The notes: generated by a model from the letters alone, not told the origin. 64,000 bases of DNA from DATBQN01 sp963755825 (GCA_963755825.1 CAVWLA010000003.1:2542001-2606000); one strand, 5' to 3'; counted from the stretch's first letter, positions 25,829 through 34,656 are shown. Translations and numbers: made by a program.

Positions 25829-28533
25829 CGCTCTCGCAACGATTGCTCCGTACCGCGTGGACCGCAGCCGCGTGCTGCCTGATCTCCACGGCGGCGTTCG
25901 GCGAGGCCAGCTTTGCGGTCACCGGCCGCTACACCGCGCAGCGGAAGCCTCGCATCACCGTGCTCGACTTCGAAGACACCAACTCCGACGCCCGCAACCA
26001 ACACTACGGGCCGTCGGTGCAGGCGATGCTGGTTACCTTCATGAAGCGGAAGAGCCAGTTCGTCGTCGTCGAGCGGCAGAAGGTCGATGACGTGCTCAAG
26101 GAGTGGCAGCGCAACCAGCGCGGGATGACCAACGTTCAGGTGATGGATCCCGGGCAGCGCGAGCTGCTCGAAAAGCTCGATGCCATCATCCTCGGCAACG
26201 TCACGCTGCTCAACACCCAAGCTGAGGCCAATGTCACACGGAAGACCGATGGAGGAGGAGAGAGGAACGAGGTCGTGCAGGGAGCGAAGATCGAGATCGA
26301 CGCCAAGCTCCTGTCGCGGGCTGACGGCCGGATCATCGCTGCCGCCCAGCGCAGCGGCCCCGTCTCCTGTCTGCGCTCGATCGTCGAGCGGCTCGGCGTC
26401 GCTCTCGAGCAGGAGTTCCTGCGCCCCTATTACGGCAAGCTCAAAATCAACCTGACGGACCCCGAAGGGGTGCAAATCTACTTGACTCCGATTCTGCTGG
26501 ATACCGCTCTCGACGAGGAGAAGCCACCGGTCGAGCGCAGCGCCACGATCCTTCTCGGCAGCGAAGATCACGACACCGTCGATCCCTGGACCACGGACCC
26601 GACCACCTACACGATCGAGAATCTCCTCTCCGGTTGGTACTCCATGCGTCTCGAGCGCCGGGGCTACGAAGGGCTGGGAACCGAGAACGCCAGCTGGGAA
26701 GCCGGCGAGGTCGCCGGAGAGACGAAGGTCCACGACCGCGAGACCGGCGATTCCCTCGACCGCGTAGCGAAGGAGCGGGGCCGCTTCGTCGTGCGGGTCG
26801 ATCCCTTGGCCACCGAAGTGATCGATGGCGACTCGCTTCACTTTACCTTTCGAAAAAAGGGCGGCTCCATCCTGCCGCGTGTCAAGCGCCAGTATCTGGA
26901 CGAGGACTTCACCCAATCTCCGCGGCGCGTCATCCTGATCGGCAAGGACGAGCTGGAGATCAATCAGTCGATCCCGCTGGGCGAGTATGCGGAAGACACG
27001 ACATGCAATCTCTTCAGGAACAAGCCGGCGGCTCCGCACGGTTATGGGCGGACCTATGTCACTTCGGGGCAGAGTTTCGATTTCGCGACCTTCAAGGGCG
27101 GCGAATTGATCATCGAGGACTACAAGGGCGAGGTCGTGCCGGTCGGGACGTACCAGATGAGCCTATGGGAGCCCAACTACCAGCTGCAGACCGATCCCGT
27201 CGCGGTGCACGACCAGGACCGTGGCAAGACCACCCATAGCGCCATGGTGCGCGATACCTCTTCATTGGAGCTGACGGCGACCGGAGCGCGGTCGAGGAAA
27301 CATGTTCGGCTCAGCGGGGAGGTGACGAAGTATAAGGTCGACCTTCCCCTCGATTTCGACGACGGCACCCTGGCCTCCGGTCTGCCGGTCGATCGGTATT
27401 CGGCGACGACCAATATCGCTGGATTCGCCGGTTGGAAGAAGGATGCCGAGCTGAAGTCGAAGAGCATTCAGCCGCCGATCTTCGATCCGAAGAGCAAGGA
27501 AACCCCGCCGCTCAAGAGCTCCGCCGAGGAGGGCGAAGACGAGGACCGGATACCCAGCCTCCGGATTAAGACCCGCCTGTGCATCGCGGGTCGGCTCTCG
27601 GCGTTCAGCCTACCGCCCGATCCCGTCCGGGATGAGGTGTACATCGATCGTGACGTCGACGAGATCCTCTCGCTGTTGCTGCAGCCGAGGAGCAATGACC
27701 GCGCGGAGAAGGCCGGTATCGGCACGAGAATCTTGCTCGAGGCGGGCCGGGTGGCGGCGACCGAGGCTGCGGCGGCGCTACAGAGGGAGGCTTCCCGCAT
27801 CGCTCCGCCGGTGAAGGCGCCTCCGGTCCCCGTCCCGCCGGTGCCGCCTGCGGCCAATGCAATTCCAGGCGGCCCCGGAAAGCCAGAGGAGAAGGCGGCG
27901 CGTCCCGTCCGCGAGCCTCTACCCCGTGATCCGGAGAAGCTCCGTGCTCTGCTCGCCAAGCGTCTCGAGGACATCGACCTCCTCGTCTTCGACGACGAAG
28001 ATATGGCGCGGGTGCGGCATGCTCCGGAAGTGGCCGCCATCGTCCAGCGCTTCGTGGCATCGGGCGGCGGTGTGTTCGGTTTCATCTCGGAGCCCGGCGA
28101 GTACAGGTCGATTTCAGGAGCTCCGCTGCTCATCAAGGAGAAGGGTTCTAAGACCAAGTGGTTCGAGCTCGCTCCGGGCGACGTGCCTGGATTCGACGTG
28201 CGGCTCGCCGACAAGAAGATCAAGATCCAGGGCAAGCACGAGCTTCCGCAGCTCGCGGAGCTCGATCGAGCCTGGCATGTCGCCGCTTACACCACGGGGC
28301 GCGATGACCCGCGGATCATCGAGCGGTGCGACCGTGAGGGGGGATGTGCGATCTTCTGGGCCGACCGGCCGGACTCGTTCCACAGTTGGAGCGGCGCTCC
28401 GGTGCCCGAGATCGAGGCGGTTCGTGTCGAGGTCGAGCGGCACGTCCTCGCGATGGCGCGACATCTGATGAGCCGCCGTTATGACTCGAACGACAGCGCT
28501 CACCCCGCCACCGAGGTGGCGGTCACCCCATAG
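25825..28533 (+). CDS. exported CsgG-like protein with C-terminal GATase-like region, partner of CHAT protease
   Basis: 902 residues, sharing 4 bases with the CHAT gene. A Sec signal peptide (about 1-27) is followed by a CsgG/FlgO-like domain (about 42-205): RITVLDFEDTN, YGPSVQAMLVTFM, KSQFVVVERQKVDDVLKEW, and LDAIILGNVTLLN. The CsgG fold assembles or feeds outer-membrane secretion pores in curli systems (family knowledge). A long beta-rich middle follows, including a PEGA-like piece (YTIENLLSGWYSMRLERRGY), then a Pro-rich linker near 680-700. The C-terminal region (about 710-880: DIDLLVFDDEDMARV, FVASGGGVFGFI) looks like a class-I glutamine-amidotransferase-like fold without an evident catalytic Cys. 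The middle could hold cleavage sites for the CHAT protease (hypothesis). Confidence 0.72.
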   Translation: MTLSQRLLRTAWTAAACCLISTAAFGEASFAVTGRYTAQRKPRITVLDFEDTNSDARNQHYGPSVQAMLVTFMKRKSQFVVVERQKVDDVLKEWQRNQRGMTNVQVMDPGQRELLEKLDAIILGNVTLLNTQAEANVTRKTDGGGERNEVVQGAKIEIDAKLLSRADGRIIAAAQRSGPVSCLRSIVERLGVALEQEFLRPYYGKLKINLTDPEGVQIYLTPILLDTALDEEKPPVERSATILLGSEDHDTVDPWTTDPTTYTIENLLSGWYSMRLERRGYEGLGTENASWEAGEVAGETKVHDRETGDSLDRVAKERGRFVVRVDPLATEVIDGDSLHFTFRKKGGSILPRVKRQYLDEDFTQSPRRVILIGKDELEINQSIPLGEYAEDTTCNLFRNKPAAPHGYGRTYVTSGQSFDFATFKGGELIIEDYKGEVVPVGTYQMSLWEPNYQLQTDPVAVHDQDRGKTTHSAMVRDTSSLELTATGARSRKHVRLSGEVTKYKVDLPLDFDDGTLASGLPVDRYSATTNIAGFAGWKKDAELKSKSIQPPIFDPKSKETPPLKSSAEEGEDEDRIPSLRIKTRLCIAGRLSAFSLPPDPVRDEVYIDRDVDEILSLLLQPRSNDRAEKAGIGTRILLEAGRVAATEAAAALQREASRIAPPVKAPPVPVPPVPPAANAIPGGPGKPEEKAARPVREPLPRDPEKLRALLAKRLEDIDLLVFDDEDMARVRHAPEVAAIVQRFVASGGGVFGFISEPGEYRSISGAPLLIKEKGSKTKWFELAPGDVPGFDVRLADKKIKIQGKHELPQLAELDRAWHVAAYTTGRDDPRIIERCDREGGCAIFWADRPDSFHSWSGAPVPEIEAVRVEVERHVLAMARHLMSRRYDSNDSAHPATEVAVTP

Positions 28534-28570
28534 GCGGAGAGCGGTCGGCGCGTAGAGGACGGGCAACCTG

Positions 28571-28620
28571 GGGGGCCGTGGCCACGAAGGCCGACTGCGC
28601 GAGAGCGCGGCCACGGTCCC
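28571..28620. repeat. imperfect inverted repeat between CsgG-like gene and ftsZ
   Basis: GGGGGCCGTGGCC (28571-28583) pairs with GGCCACGGTCCC (28609-28620), allowing one G-T pair, around a 25-base loop. It lies between the convergent CsgG-like gene and ftsZ and may act as a bidirectional terminator, but there is no T-run. Confidence 0.45.
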
Positions 28621-28637
28621 TGCAGTTCGTCTTTGCT

Positions 28638-28682
28638 CCTCAGTCCATCTGTTTCCGCAGCACCGTCGGGATGTCGTAGTCG
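28638..28682. repeat. ftsZ 3' end copy attached to ftsZ (right boundary of CHAT island)
   Basis: The intact ftsZ terminal 14 codons including the stop, plus two bases beyond it. It matches 23975-24019 at 44 of 45 positions in direct orientation. The match stops abruptly on both sides. Confidence 0.93.
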
Positions 28683-29887
28683 TCGACGTTCGACCAGTTC
28701 GGTCCGAAGCCGTTGGGGTCCTCTCCTCGCGCGTGCGCCAGGACCTTGCGGTAGAAGGGGACGTCGACCTGCTGGCCGCGCTCGGGCTGCTCGTCCCTCT
28801 CGATCGCCGGCGGCTGCGGGGCGGCGGCGATGGGGAGGGGCATGGCGAGGGGGCGGCTGATGCTCGCGAGGGGCGCCGCCAGGCGGCGCTCGTTGGCTCC
28901 CGAGTCGAAGCCGGTGGCGATGACGGTCACCTTCATCGACTCCTCCATCGAGGGGTCGATCACCATGCCGGAGATGATGTTGGCGTCGGGGTCGACGGCG
29001 TCGGCGATGATGCGCGCCGCCTCGGCGACCTCGTGGAGGGTGAGGTCGTGGCCGCCAGAGATGTTGATCAGCACGCCCTTGGCGCCCTGGATCGAGGTCT
29101 CCTCGAGGAGCGGCGAAGAGATCGCCCGCTGCGCCGCCTCGAGCGCGCGGTGCTCGCCCTTGGCGACGCCGGTCCCCATCAGCGCCATCCCCATGCCGGT
29201 CATGATGGTCCGCACGTCGGCGAAGTCGACGTTGACCTCTCCGGGCACGGTGATGAGATCGCTGATCCCCTGCACCGCCTGGCGCAGCACGTCGTCGGCG
29301 ATGCGGAAGGCCTCGTGGAGCGGCGTGCCGCGCTCGACGAAGTTGAGCAGCCGCTCGTTGGGGATGGTGATGAGGGTGTCGACCGCGCCGCGCAGCTCCT
29401 CGACGCCGCGCTCGGCGAGCTGCAGCCGGCGGCGCCCCTCGAAGCCGAAGGGCTTGGTGACGACGGCGACGGTCAGGGCGCCGATCTCGGCCGCCAGCGA
29501 GGCGATGATCGGCGCCGCGCCGGTGCCGGTGCCGCCGCCCAGGCCGGCGGTCAGGAAGACCATGTCGGCCCCTTCGAGGAGCTCGAGGATGTGCTCGGTG
29601 TCCTCGAGCGCCGCCTTCCTCCCCATCTCGGGGTCGGCGCCGGCGCCGAGGCCCTTGGTGAGCAGGTTGCCGATCTGCAGCTTCACCGGCGCCCGGCACT
29701 TGCGCAGCGCCTGGAGGTCGGTGTTGGCGGCGATGAACTCGATGCCGCGCAGCTGGGAGTCGATCATGCGGTTGACCGCGTTGCCGCCGCCGCCGCCGAC
29801 GCCGATCACCTTGATGCGGGCCGGCACCGCATCGGGCTCGATCGCCAGCGGCGACAGCGGACCGTCGTGCTCGTCAAATAGGATCAT
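28640..29887 (-). CDS. ftsZ: cell division GTPase FtsZ
   Basis: 415 residues from the ATG at 29887, chosen because AGGGGG lies 7 bases upstream and the GTPase core then begins after a normal short leader. An earlier ATG at 29980 overlaps the ftsA stop (TAATG) and would add 31 residues. GTP-binding motifs are intact: KVIGVGGGGGNAVNRM, the tubulin signature GLGGGTGTGAAP, and the T7 loop NVDFADVRTIM. The C-terminal peptide DYDIPTVLRKQMD binds FtsA. FtsZ polymerises into the division ring. It is the last gene of the division cluster, and its final 42 bases are duplicated at 23975. Confidence 0.98.
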   Translation of the reverse strand: MILFDEHDGPLSPLAIEPDAVPARIKVIGVGGGGGNAVNRMIDSQLRGIEFIAANTDLQALRKCRAPVKLQIGNLLTKGLGAGADPEMGRKAALEDTEHILELLEGADMVFLTAGLGGGTGTGAAPIIASLAAEIGALTVAVVTKPFGFEGRRRLQLAERGVEELRGAVDTLITIPNERLLNFVERGTPLHEAFRIADDVLRQAVQGISDLITVPGEVNVDFADVRTIMTGMGMALMGTGVAKGEHRALEAAQRAISSPLLEETSIQGAKGVLINISGGHDLTLHEVAEAARIIADAVDPDANIISGMVIDPSMEESMKVTVIATGFDSGANERRLAAPLASISRPLAMPLPIAAAPQPPAIERDEQPERGQQVDVPFYRKVLAHARGEDPNGFGPNWSNVDDYDIPTVLRKQMD

Positions 29888-29979
29888 CGGTCTACCCCCT
29901 ATCGGTTTGAATCCAGGATCTCTCTTGATCTCTCGGCTCCGCGTCGTTCCGGCCGGTCCGCGCTTGTCGGTGGCGGCCA

Positions 29980-31218
29980 TTAGAGCAGGTCCGCGAACAT
30001 GCCGCGCAGGCTTCCCACCATGCCGCGCATGCTCCAGCTTGATTTCTTCTGCACTTTACCTTGACTCTCCTCGGCGCCGCGCGCGTAGAGGAGGAGGCCG
30101 GACGCCGTCGACCAGCTCGGGCTGCTGATGACGTCGACCAGGCCGCCCAGGCCGCGCGGCAGGCCGTAGCGCACCCCGGCGTCGAAGATCTGCTCGGCGA
30201 GCTCGAGGAGGCCGTCGAGCTGGGCGCCGCCGCCGGTCAAGACGACGCCGCCGCGCAGGCTCTCCTCGCTGGCATGCTTCAAGAGGTCCTCGCGGATCAT
30301 GCTGAGCAGCTCCTCGGCGCGCGGCTGCAGGATGTCGCAGAGCTCGCGGCGCGGCACCACCCGCGAGGTGCCGCCGGCGACGGTGGGGACCGAGATCCCC
30401 TCCTCGTCGGTGACCATCGAGGGGAGGCAGCAGCCCTGCTTGCTCTTGATCCGCTCGGCCTCGGCGAAGGGCGTGCGGAGGACCATGGCGAGGTCGTTGG
30501 TGAAGTGGCCGGCGCCGATCGGCGACACCGCGCTGTAGCGGATCTCGCCGTCGGCGAAGAGCGCGTACTCGGTGGTGCCGGCGCCGACGTCGACCAGGAG
30601 CGAGCCGAGCTCGCGCTCGTCGGGGGTGAGCACCGCCTCGGCCGTCGCCAGCGGCTCGAAGACGATCTCGACCACCTCGATCCCCGCTCGGTTGACACAG
30701 GTGAGGAGCGTCTTCGAGCGGGTGACGTTGCCGGTCACCAGGTGGACCATCACCTCGAGCCGGCTCCCCAGCATGCCGAGGGGATCGCCGATGCCGCCCT
30801 GCTCGTCGACGATGAACTCCTGCGGGATGGCGTGGAGGATCTCGCGGTCGGAAGGGAGCGCCGCCGACTTGGCGGCGTCGAGCACGCGCTGGATGTCCTG
30901 GCGGGTGATCTCGCGGTCCTTGCGCGACACCGAGACCATGCCGCGCGAGTTGACGCTGCGCACGTCGGCGCCGGCGACCCCGACATAGGCGCGGGAGATC
31001 TCGACGCCGGCCATCACCTCGGCCTCCTCGCTCGCCTGCTTGAGCGCCTCGACCGTCGCCTCGACGTTGACGATGTTCCCCTTGCGGGTGCCGCGGTTGG
31101 GGGCGAGGCCCTTGCCGACGACCTCGAGGTTGCCCTTGTCGTCGCGCTGGCCGATCAGCACCCCCACCTTGGAGGATCCAATGTCCACTCCTACGAAGTA
31201 CGGTTCCGGTTTGGCCAT
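29980..31218 (-). CDS. ftsA: cell division protein FtsA
   Basis: 412 residues; ATG behind GGAGGG. Actin-like ATPase fold: VGVDIGSSKVGVLI (phosphate 1), the SHS2/1C region near residues 85-165, LLVDVGAGTTEYALF (phosphate 2) and VVLTGGGAQLDGL (adenosine). The C-terminus ends in an amphipathic helix (SMRGMVGSLRGMFADLL), the membrane-targeting sequence that tethers FtsZ polymers to the inner membrane. It lies 25 bases after ftsQ and its stop overlaps a possible ftsZ start. Confidence 0.97.
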   Translation of the reverse strand: MAKPEPYFVGVDIGSSKVGVLIGQRDDKGNLEVVGKGLAPNRGTRKGNIVNVEATVEALKQASEEAEVMAGVEISRAYVGVAGADVRSVNSRGMVSVSRKDREITRQDIQRVLDAAKSAALPSDREILHAIPQEFIVDEQGGIGDPLGMLGSRLEVMVHLVTGNVTRSKTLLTCVNRAGIEVVEIVFEPLATAEAVLTPDERELGSLLVDVGAGTTEYALFADGEIRYSAVSPIGAGHFTNDLAMVLRTPFAEAERIKSKQGCCLPSMVTDEEGISVPTVAGGTSRVVPRRELCDILQPRAEELLSMIREDLLKHASEESLRGGVVLTGGGAQLDGLLELAEQIFDAGVRYGLPRGLGGLVDVISSPSWSTASGLLLYARGAEESQGKVQKKSSWSMRGMVGSLRGMFADLL

Positions 31219-31243
31219 TGAGCCTGACCCTCCATTCCTGATG

Positions 31244-32092
31244 TCATAACGCGGCCGCGCGTGCCGGCTTCGCCGTGCCGGGGTCGACCGCAGGTTCGAT
31301 CACGATGCGTTCCGTCGAGCGCAGGTCCACCGCCCGCAGGCTGGTGTAGCGCCGCCCGAGCTCGGGGAGGAGCGCCTGCAGGCGCGCCACCCCGGCCGCC
31401 ACCTGTCCCCGCCGCACCAGCAGCGGAAAGGGCAGGGTGCGGGTGTTGAGCCGATAGTCGTCGTCGCCCAGGGCGTCCACCCGCGACAGGGTCGACGCCC
31501 ACTCCGGGCTCACCTTCCGAAGCTCGTCTGCCACCGCAAGCGCCCTGCCAACCGCCTGCGGCATCGGCCGCTCGAAACGGACGACGAGGAAGCCGGCGGT
31601 GTCCTCGCCGGGGGCGACCGGCGCGATGGAGCGCCCCTGGGCGTCGCTCCAGGCGAGCGCGCCGCTCTCCTCGAGGAGGGCGGTCGGCCGCCGCTCGCGG
31701 ATGCGCACCCGCAGCCGGTGGGGGAGCTCCTTCTCGATCTCGACCGCGTCCACCCAGCGCTCGGCGGCGAGGAGCGCCTTGACCTCGGAGAGCGGCAGGC
31801 GGACGAGGTTCTTGCCGCGGAGAGGGGCGAGCGCGCGGTCGAGGCGCGCCGCCGGGATGTGTCGCGCCCCGGCGATCGCCAGCTCGGCGAGGCGGAAGCG
31901 CGGAGAGGTGAGCACCCAGACGGTCACCGCGACGGGCAGGGCGACGAGCGTGAAGGCGGTGGCGAGCGGGCGCAGCAGCGCCATCCAGACGCTCCGCCGG
32001 CGGCGGCGCGGCGGCGCCTGGCGGCGCCGGAAGTCGAGCACCCGGCCGCCGGCGGCGAGGGCGACCGACGAGGTGGGGAGCGTCCCGGTCAC
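31244..32092 (-). CDS. ftsQ: cell division protein FtsQ (DivIB family)
   Basis: 282 residues from a GTG that overlaps the murC stop (GTGA). An Arg-rich cytosolic N-terminus with RRRRR is followed by one transmembrane helix (about 37-58), a POTRA domain beginning FRLAELAIAGARHIPAARL, and the FtsQ beta domain. It joins FtsB/FtsL at the septum and is the periplasmic scaffold of the divisome. There is no ddl or murB between murC and ftsQ, where many bacteria carry them. Confidence 0.93.
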   Translation of the reverse strand: MTGTLPTSSVALAAGGRVLDFRRRQAPPRRRRRSVWMALLRPLATAFTLVALPVAVTVWVLTSPRFRLAELAIAGARHIPAARLDRALAPLRGKNLVRLPLSEVKALLAAERWVDAVEIEKELPHRLRVRIRERRPTALLEESGALAWSDAQGRSIAPVAPGEDTAGFLVVRFERPMPQAVGRALAVADELRKVSPEWASTLSRVDALGDDDYRLNTRTLPFPLLVRRGQVAAGVARLQALLPELGRRYTSLRAVDLRSTERIVIEPAVDPGTAKPARAAAL

Positions 32093-33483
32093 GCCGCCGC
32101 CTCCGCCTGCGCCAGCTGGCGCGCCAGCCGGTAGATGTCGCCGGCGCCGAGGGTGAGGACGACGTCCCCCGCCTCGACCTCGCCGGCGAGCACCTCGGGA
32201 GCGCGGCGCCAGTCGGGGCAGTAGACGACGTTGTGGTGGCCGCTCTGCCGCGCCGCCTGCACCACCATCTCGCCGGTGACGCCGGGGATGGGCGCCTCGC
32301 GCGACGGGTAGACGTCGGTCACCACCGCCCGGTCGGCGCCGAGCAGCGCGCGGCCGAAGTTCTCCGCCTGGTCGACGGTCCGCGAAAAGAGGTGCGGCTG
32401 GAAGACGGCGTGGATCCGCCCGCGCGGGAAGGTCTGGCGCGCCGCGTCGAGCGTCGCCGCGACCTCGGTCGGATGGTGGGCGTAGTCGTCGACCACCATG
32501 GCGCCCCGCCACTGCCCGACCTGCTCGAAGCGGCGGTGCACCCCCTTGAAGGCCGCGACGCCCTGGGCGATCGCCGCGAAGTCGAGGCGGAGGGCGAGGC
32601 CGACGCCGACGGCGGCGAGGGCGTTCAACACGTTGTGGCGGCCGGGGATCGGCACCTCGATCGTGCCAAGCAGGCCCGAGCGCAGGCTGCGCACCGCGAA
32701 GCGGCTCCCCCAGGGGAGCGCCTCGACGTCGGCGGCCGAGAGGTCGGCCTGCGGCGAGAAGCCGTAGGTGACGACGCGGCGCTCGGCGAGCTGGGGGAGG
32801 ATCTGCTGGATGTTGGCGTCGTCGAGGCAGACCAGCACGCGGCCGAAGAAGGGCACCCGGTTGGCGAAGGTGACGAAGGCGGCGCGGATCTCGTCGAGCG
32901 AGCCGTAGGTGTCGAGGTGGTCGCGGTCGATGTTGGTGACCACCGCGACGACCGGCGACAGGCGCAGGAAGCTGCGGTCGAACTCGTCGGCCTCGGCGAT
33001 CAGGTAGTCGCTCTTGCCGAGGCGCGCGCCGGTGCCGAGGAGGCGCAGGCGGCCGCCGACGATGACCGTGGGGTCGAGCCCGGCCTCGGTCAGCACGGCG
33101 CCGACGAGCGAGGTGGTGGTGGTCTTGCCGTGGGTGCCGGCGACGGCGATGCCGTACTTCAGGCGCATCAGCTCGGCCAGCATCTCGGCGCGGCGGACGA
33201 CCGGGATGCCGCGCTCCTTGGCCTCCAGCACCTCGGGGTTCTTCTCCGCGATGGCCGAGGAGACGACCACCAGGTCGACGCCGGACAGGTGGTCCGCCGA
33301 ATGCCCCTCGGAGATCGTGGCGCCGAGCCCGGCCAGCCGCTCGGTCGCCTCGGAGCCGGCGAGGTCGCAGCCGCTCACCTCGAGGTCGTAATCGAGGAGG
33401 ATCTCGGCGATGCCGCTCATCCCGGCGCCGCCGACGCCCACGAAATGGATGCGGGTGAGGTCGGTGAACTGGTCGAAGCTCAT
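32089..33483 (-). CDS. murC: UDP-N-acetylmuramate--L-alanine ligase MurC
   Basis: 464 residues. Rossmann-like N-domain IHFVGVGGAGMSGIAEIL, ATP P-loop GTHGKTTTTS (116-125), EADEFDRSFL and the ligase-domain VVDDYAHHPTEV. It adds L-Ala to UDP-MurNAc using ATP, the first step of stem-peptide synthesis. It overlaps murG by 4 bases upstream and ftsQ by 4 downstream. Confidence 0.98.
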   Translation of the reverse strand: MSFDQFTDLTRIHFVGVGGAGMSGIAEILLDYDLEVSGCDLAGSEATERLAGLGATISEGHSADHLSGVDLVVVSSAIAEKNPEVLEAKERGIPVVRRAEMLAELMRLKYGIAVAGTHGKTTTTSLVGAVLTEAGLDPTVIVGGRLRLLGTGARLGKSDYLIAEADEFDRSFLRLSPVVAVVTNIDRDHLDTYGSLDEIRAAFVTFANRVPFFGRVLVCLDDANIQQILPQLAERRVVTYGFSPQADLSAADVEALPWGSRFAVRSLRSGLLGTIEVPIPGRHNVLNALAAVGVGLALRLDFAAIAQGVAAFKGVHRRFEQVGQWRGAMVVDDYAHHPTEVAATLDAARQTFPRGRIHAVFQPHLFSRTVDQAENFGRALLGADRAVVTDVYPSREAPIPGVTGEMVVQAARQSGHHNVVYCPDWRRAPEVLAGEVEAGDVVLTLGAGDIYRLARQLAQAEAAA

Positions 33484-34628
33484 CGCCGGGCCTCCACCAG
33501 CTCGACCAGCCGGTCGGCGATCGCCGCCACCGCCCGCGGGCGGGCGAGCTGGCGCGCCGCGCGGCCCATGGCGGCGAGGCGGCCGGGATGGGCGAGGAGT
33601 GTCGAGAGCAGAGCGGCGACGGCATCCGGCAACACGCCGTCGGCCGCCGGCTCGGCGACCAGCATCTCCGCGGCGCCCGCCGCCGCCAGCAGCCGCGCGT
33701 TGTCCACCTGGTGGGCCTGGGCGATCGAGAGCGGCAGGAGGATGGCGCCGCGGCCGGCGGCGCAGATCTCAGCGACGGTGATCGCCCCGGCGCGCGAGAC
33801 GAGGAGGTGGCTCGCCGCCATCGCGCCGGCGACGTCGTCGAGGAACGCCACCACCTCGACGCCGGAGCCCTCTTCCAGGCCGGCCGCGGCGTAGGCGGCG
33901 CGCGCCTCCTCGAGGTGCTTGGCGCCGGCCTGGTGGAGGACGGTGAGGCCGGGGATCGTGAGCCGCACCGCCGCCACCGCCTGCGGCAGCAGCAGGTTCA
34001 CCTGCCGCGCGCCCTGGCTGCCGCCGAGGACGAGGAGGCGCAGCGCCCGCGGCGAGCCGACCGCTGCCGGCGAGGCCATCTCGGGGATCGAGAAGAACGC
34101 CGCGCGCACCGGCACGCCGGTGACGGTCGCCGGGCACCGGAGGTCGCGGCGGGTCTCGGCGAAGGCGACCGCCGCGGCGCTCGCCCAGCGCGACAGCCAG
34201 CGATTGGCGACGCCGGCGCGGGCGTTGGGCTCGAGGAGGAGCACCGGCCGCCGGCTCAGGCGGGCGCCGAGGACCGCCGGCACCGAGACGTAGCCGCCGG
34301 TGCCGAGGACGGCGTCGGCCTCCAGGCGCTTGATCAGCCGCGCGGCGGCGAAGGCGCCGGCGGCCGCGGTGCGCAGCGCCGCCGCCTGGGCGCGCACCCC
34401 CTTGCCGAGGAGCGGCCGCGCCGGCAGCGGATAAAAGGGCAGCCCGCGCTCGCCGACCAGGCGCGCCTCGAGGCCGTCGGCGAGGCCGGTGAAGCTCACC
34501 CGCCACCCCCGGTCGAGCAGCTCCTGGGCGACGGCGAGCGCCGGGAAGACGTGGCCGCCGGTGCCGCCGCCGGCGAGGAGGGCGTGCGGCGCCGCGGGGA
34601 GCCTGCCGTCGTCCGCCGGTCTGTCCAT
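33480..34628 (-). CDS. murG: UDP-GlcNAc:lipid I N-acetylglucosaminyltransferase MurG
   Basis: 382 residues from the ATG at 34628 (GGAG 6 bases upstream); an ATG at 34640 in the same frame is possible. GT-B fold with the N-terminal glycine loop LLAGGGTGGHVFPALAVA, GTGGYVSVPAVLGA, LLEPNARAGVANRWLS and the C-domain LLVLGGSQGARQVN. It transfers GlcNAc to lipid I to make lipid II at the inner face of the membrane. Lies between ftsW and murC. Confidence 0.97.
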   Translation of the reverse strand: MDRPADDGRLPAAPHALLAGGGTGGHVFPALAVAQELLDRGWRVSFTGLADGLEARLVGERGLPFYPLPARPLLGKGVRAQAAALRTAAAGAFAAARLIKRLEADAVLGTGGYVSVPAVLGARLSRRPVLLLEPNARAGVANRWLSRWASAAAVAFAETRRDLRCPATVTGVPVRAAFFSIPEMASPAAVGSPRALRLLVLGGSQGARQVNLLLPQAVAAVRLTIPGLTVLHQAGAKHLEEARAAYAAAGLEEGSGVEVVAFLDDVAGAMAASHLLVSRAGAITVAEICAAGRGAILLPLSIAQAHQVDNARLLAAAGAAEMLVAEPAADGVLPDAVAALLSTLLAHPGRLAAMGRAARQLARPRAVAAIADRLVELVEARR

Positions 34629-34656
34629 GGTGCGCTCCATCGCATCGCCGCTTCCG

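Larger units (their letters stand above)
24020..28637. mobile_element. genomic island inserted at the ftsZ 3' end (CHAT/CsgG module)
   Basis: 4.6 kb between two direct copies of the ftsZ tail. It holds only two genes, both on the plus strand against the minus-strand division cluster. Base use differs: a hand count of 26041-26100 gives 35 G+C in 60, against 45 in 60 for 37021-37080 in murD. There is no integrase, transposase or tRNA, so the insertion mechanism is inferred only from the flanking repeats. Bases 24020-24154 contain no gene and presumably the promoter. Confidence 0.7.

Noticed and set aside
24020..28637. Reading the CHAT island as a self-mobile integrative element
   Set aside because: No integrase, recombinase, transposase or replication gene is present between the repeats. 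Only the insertion footprint is supported.
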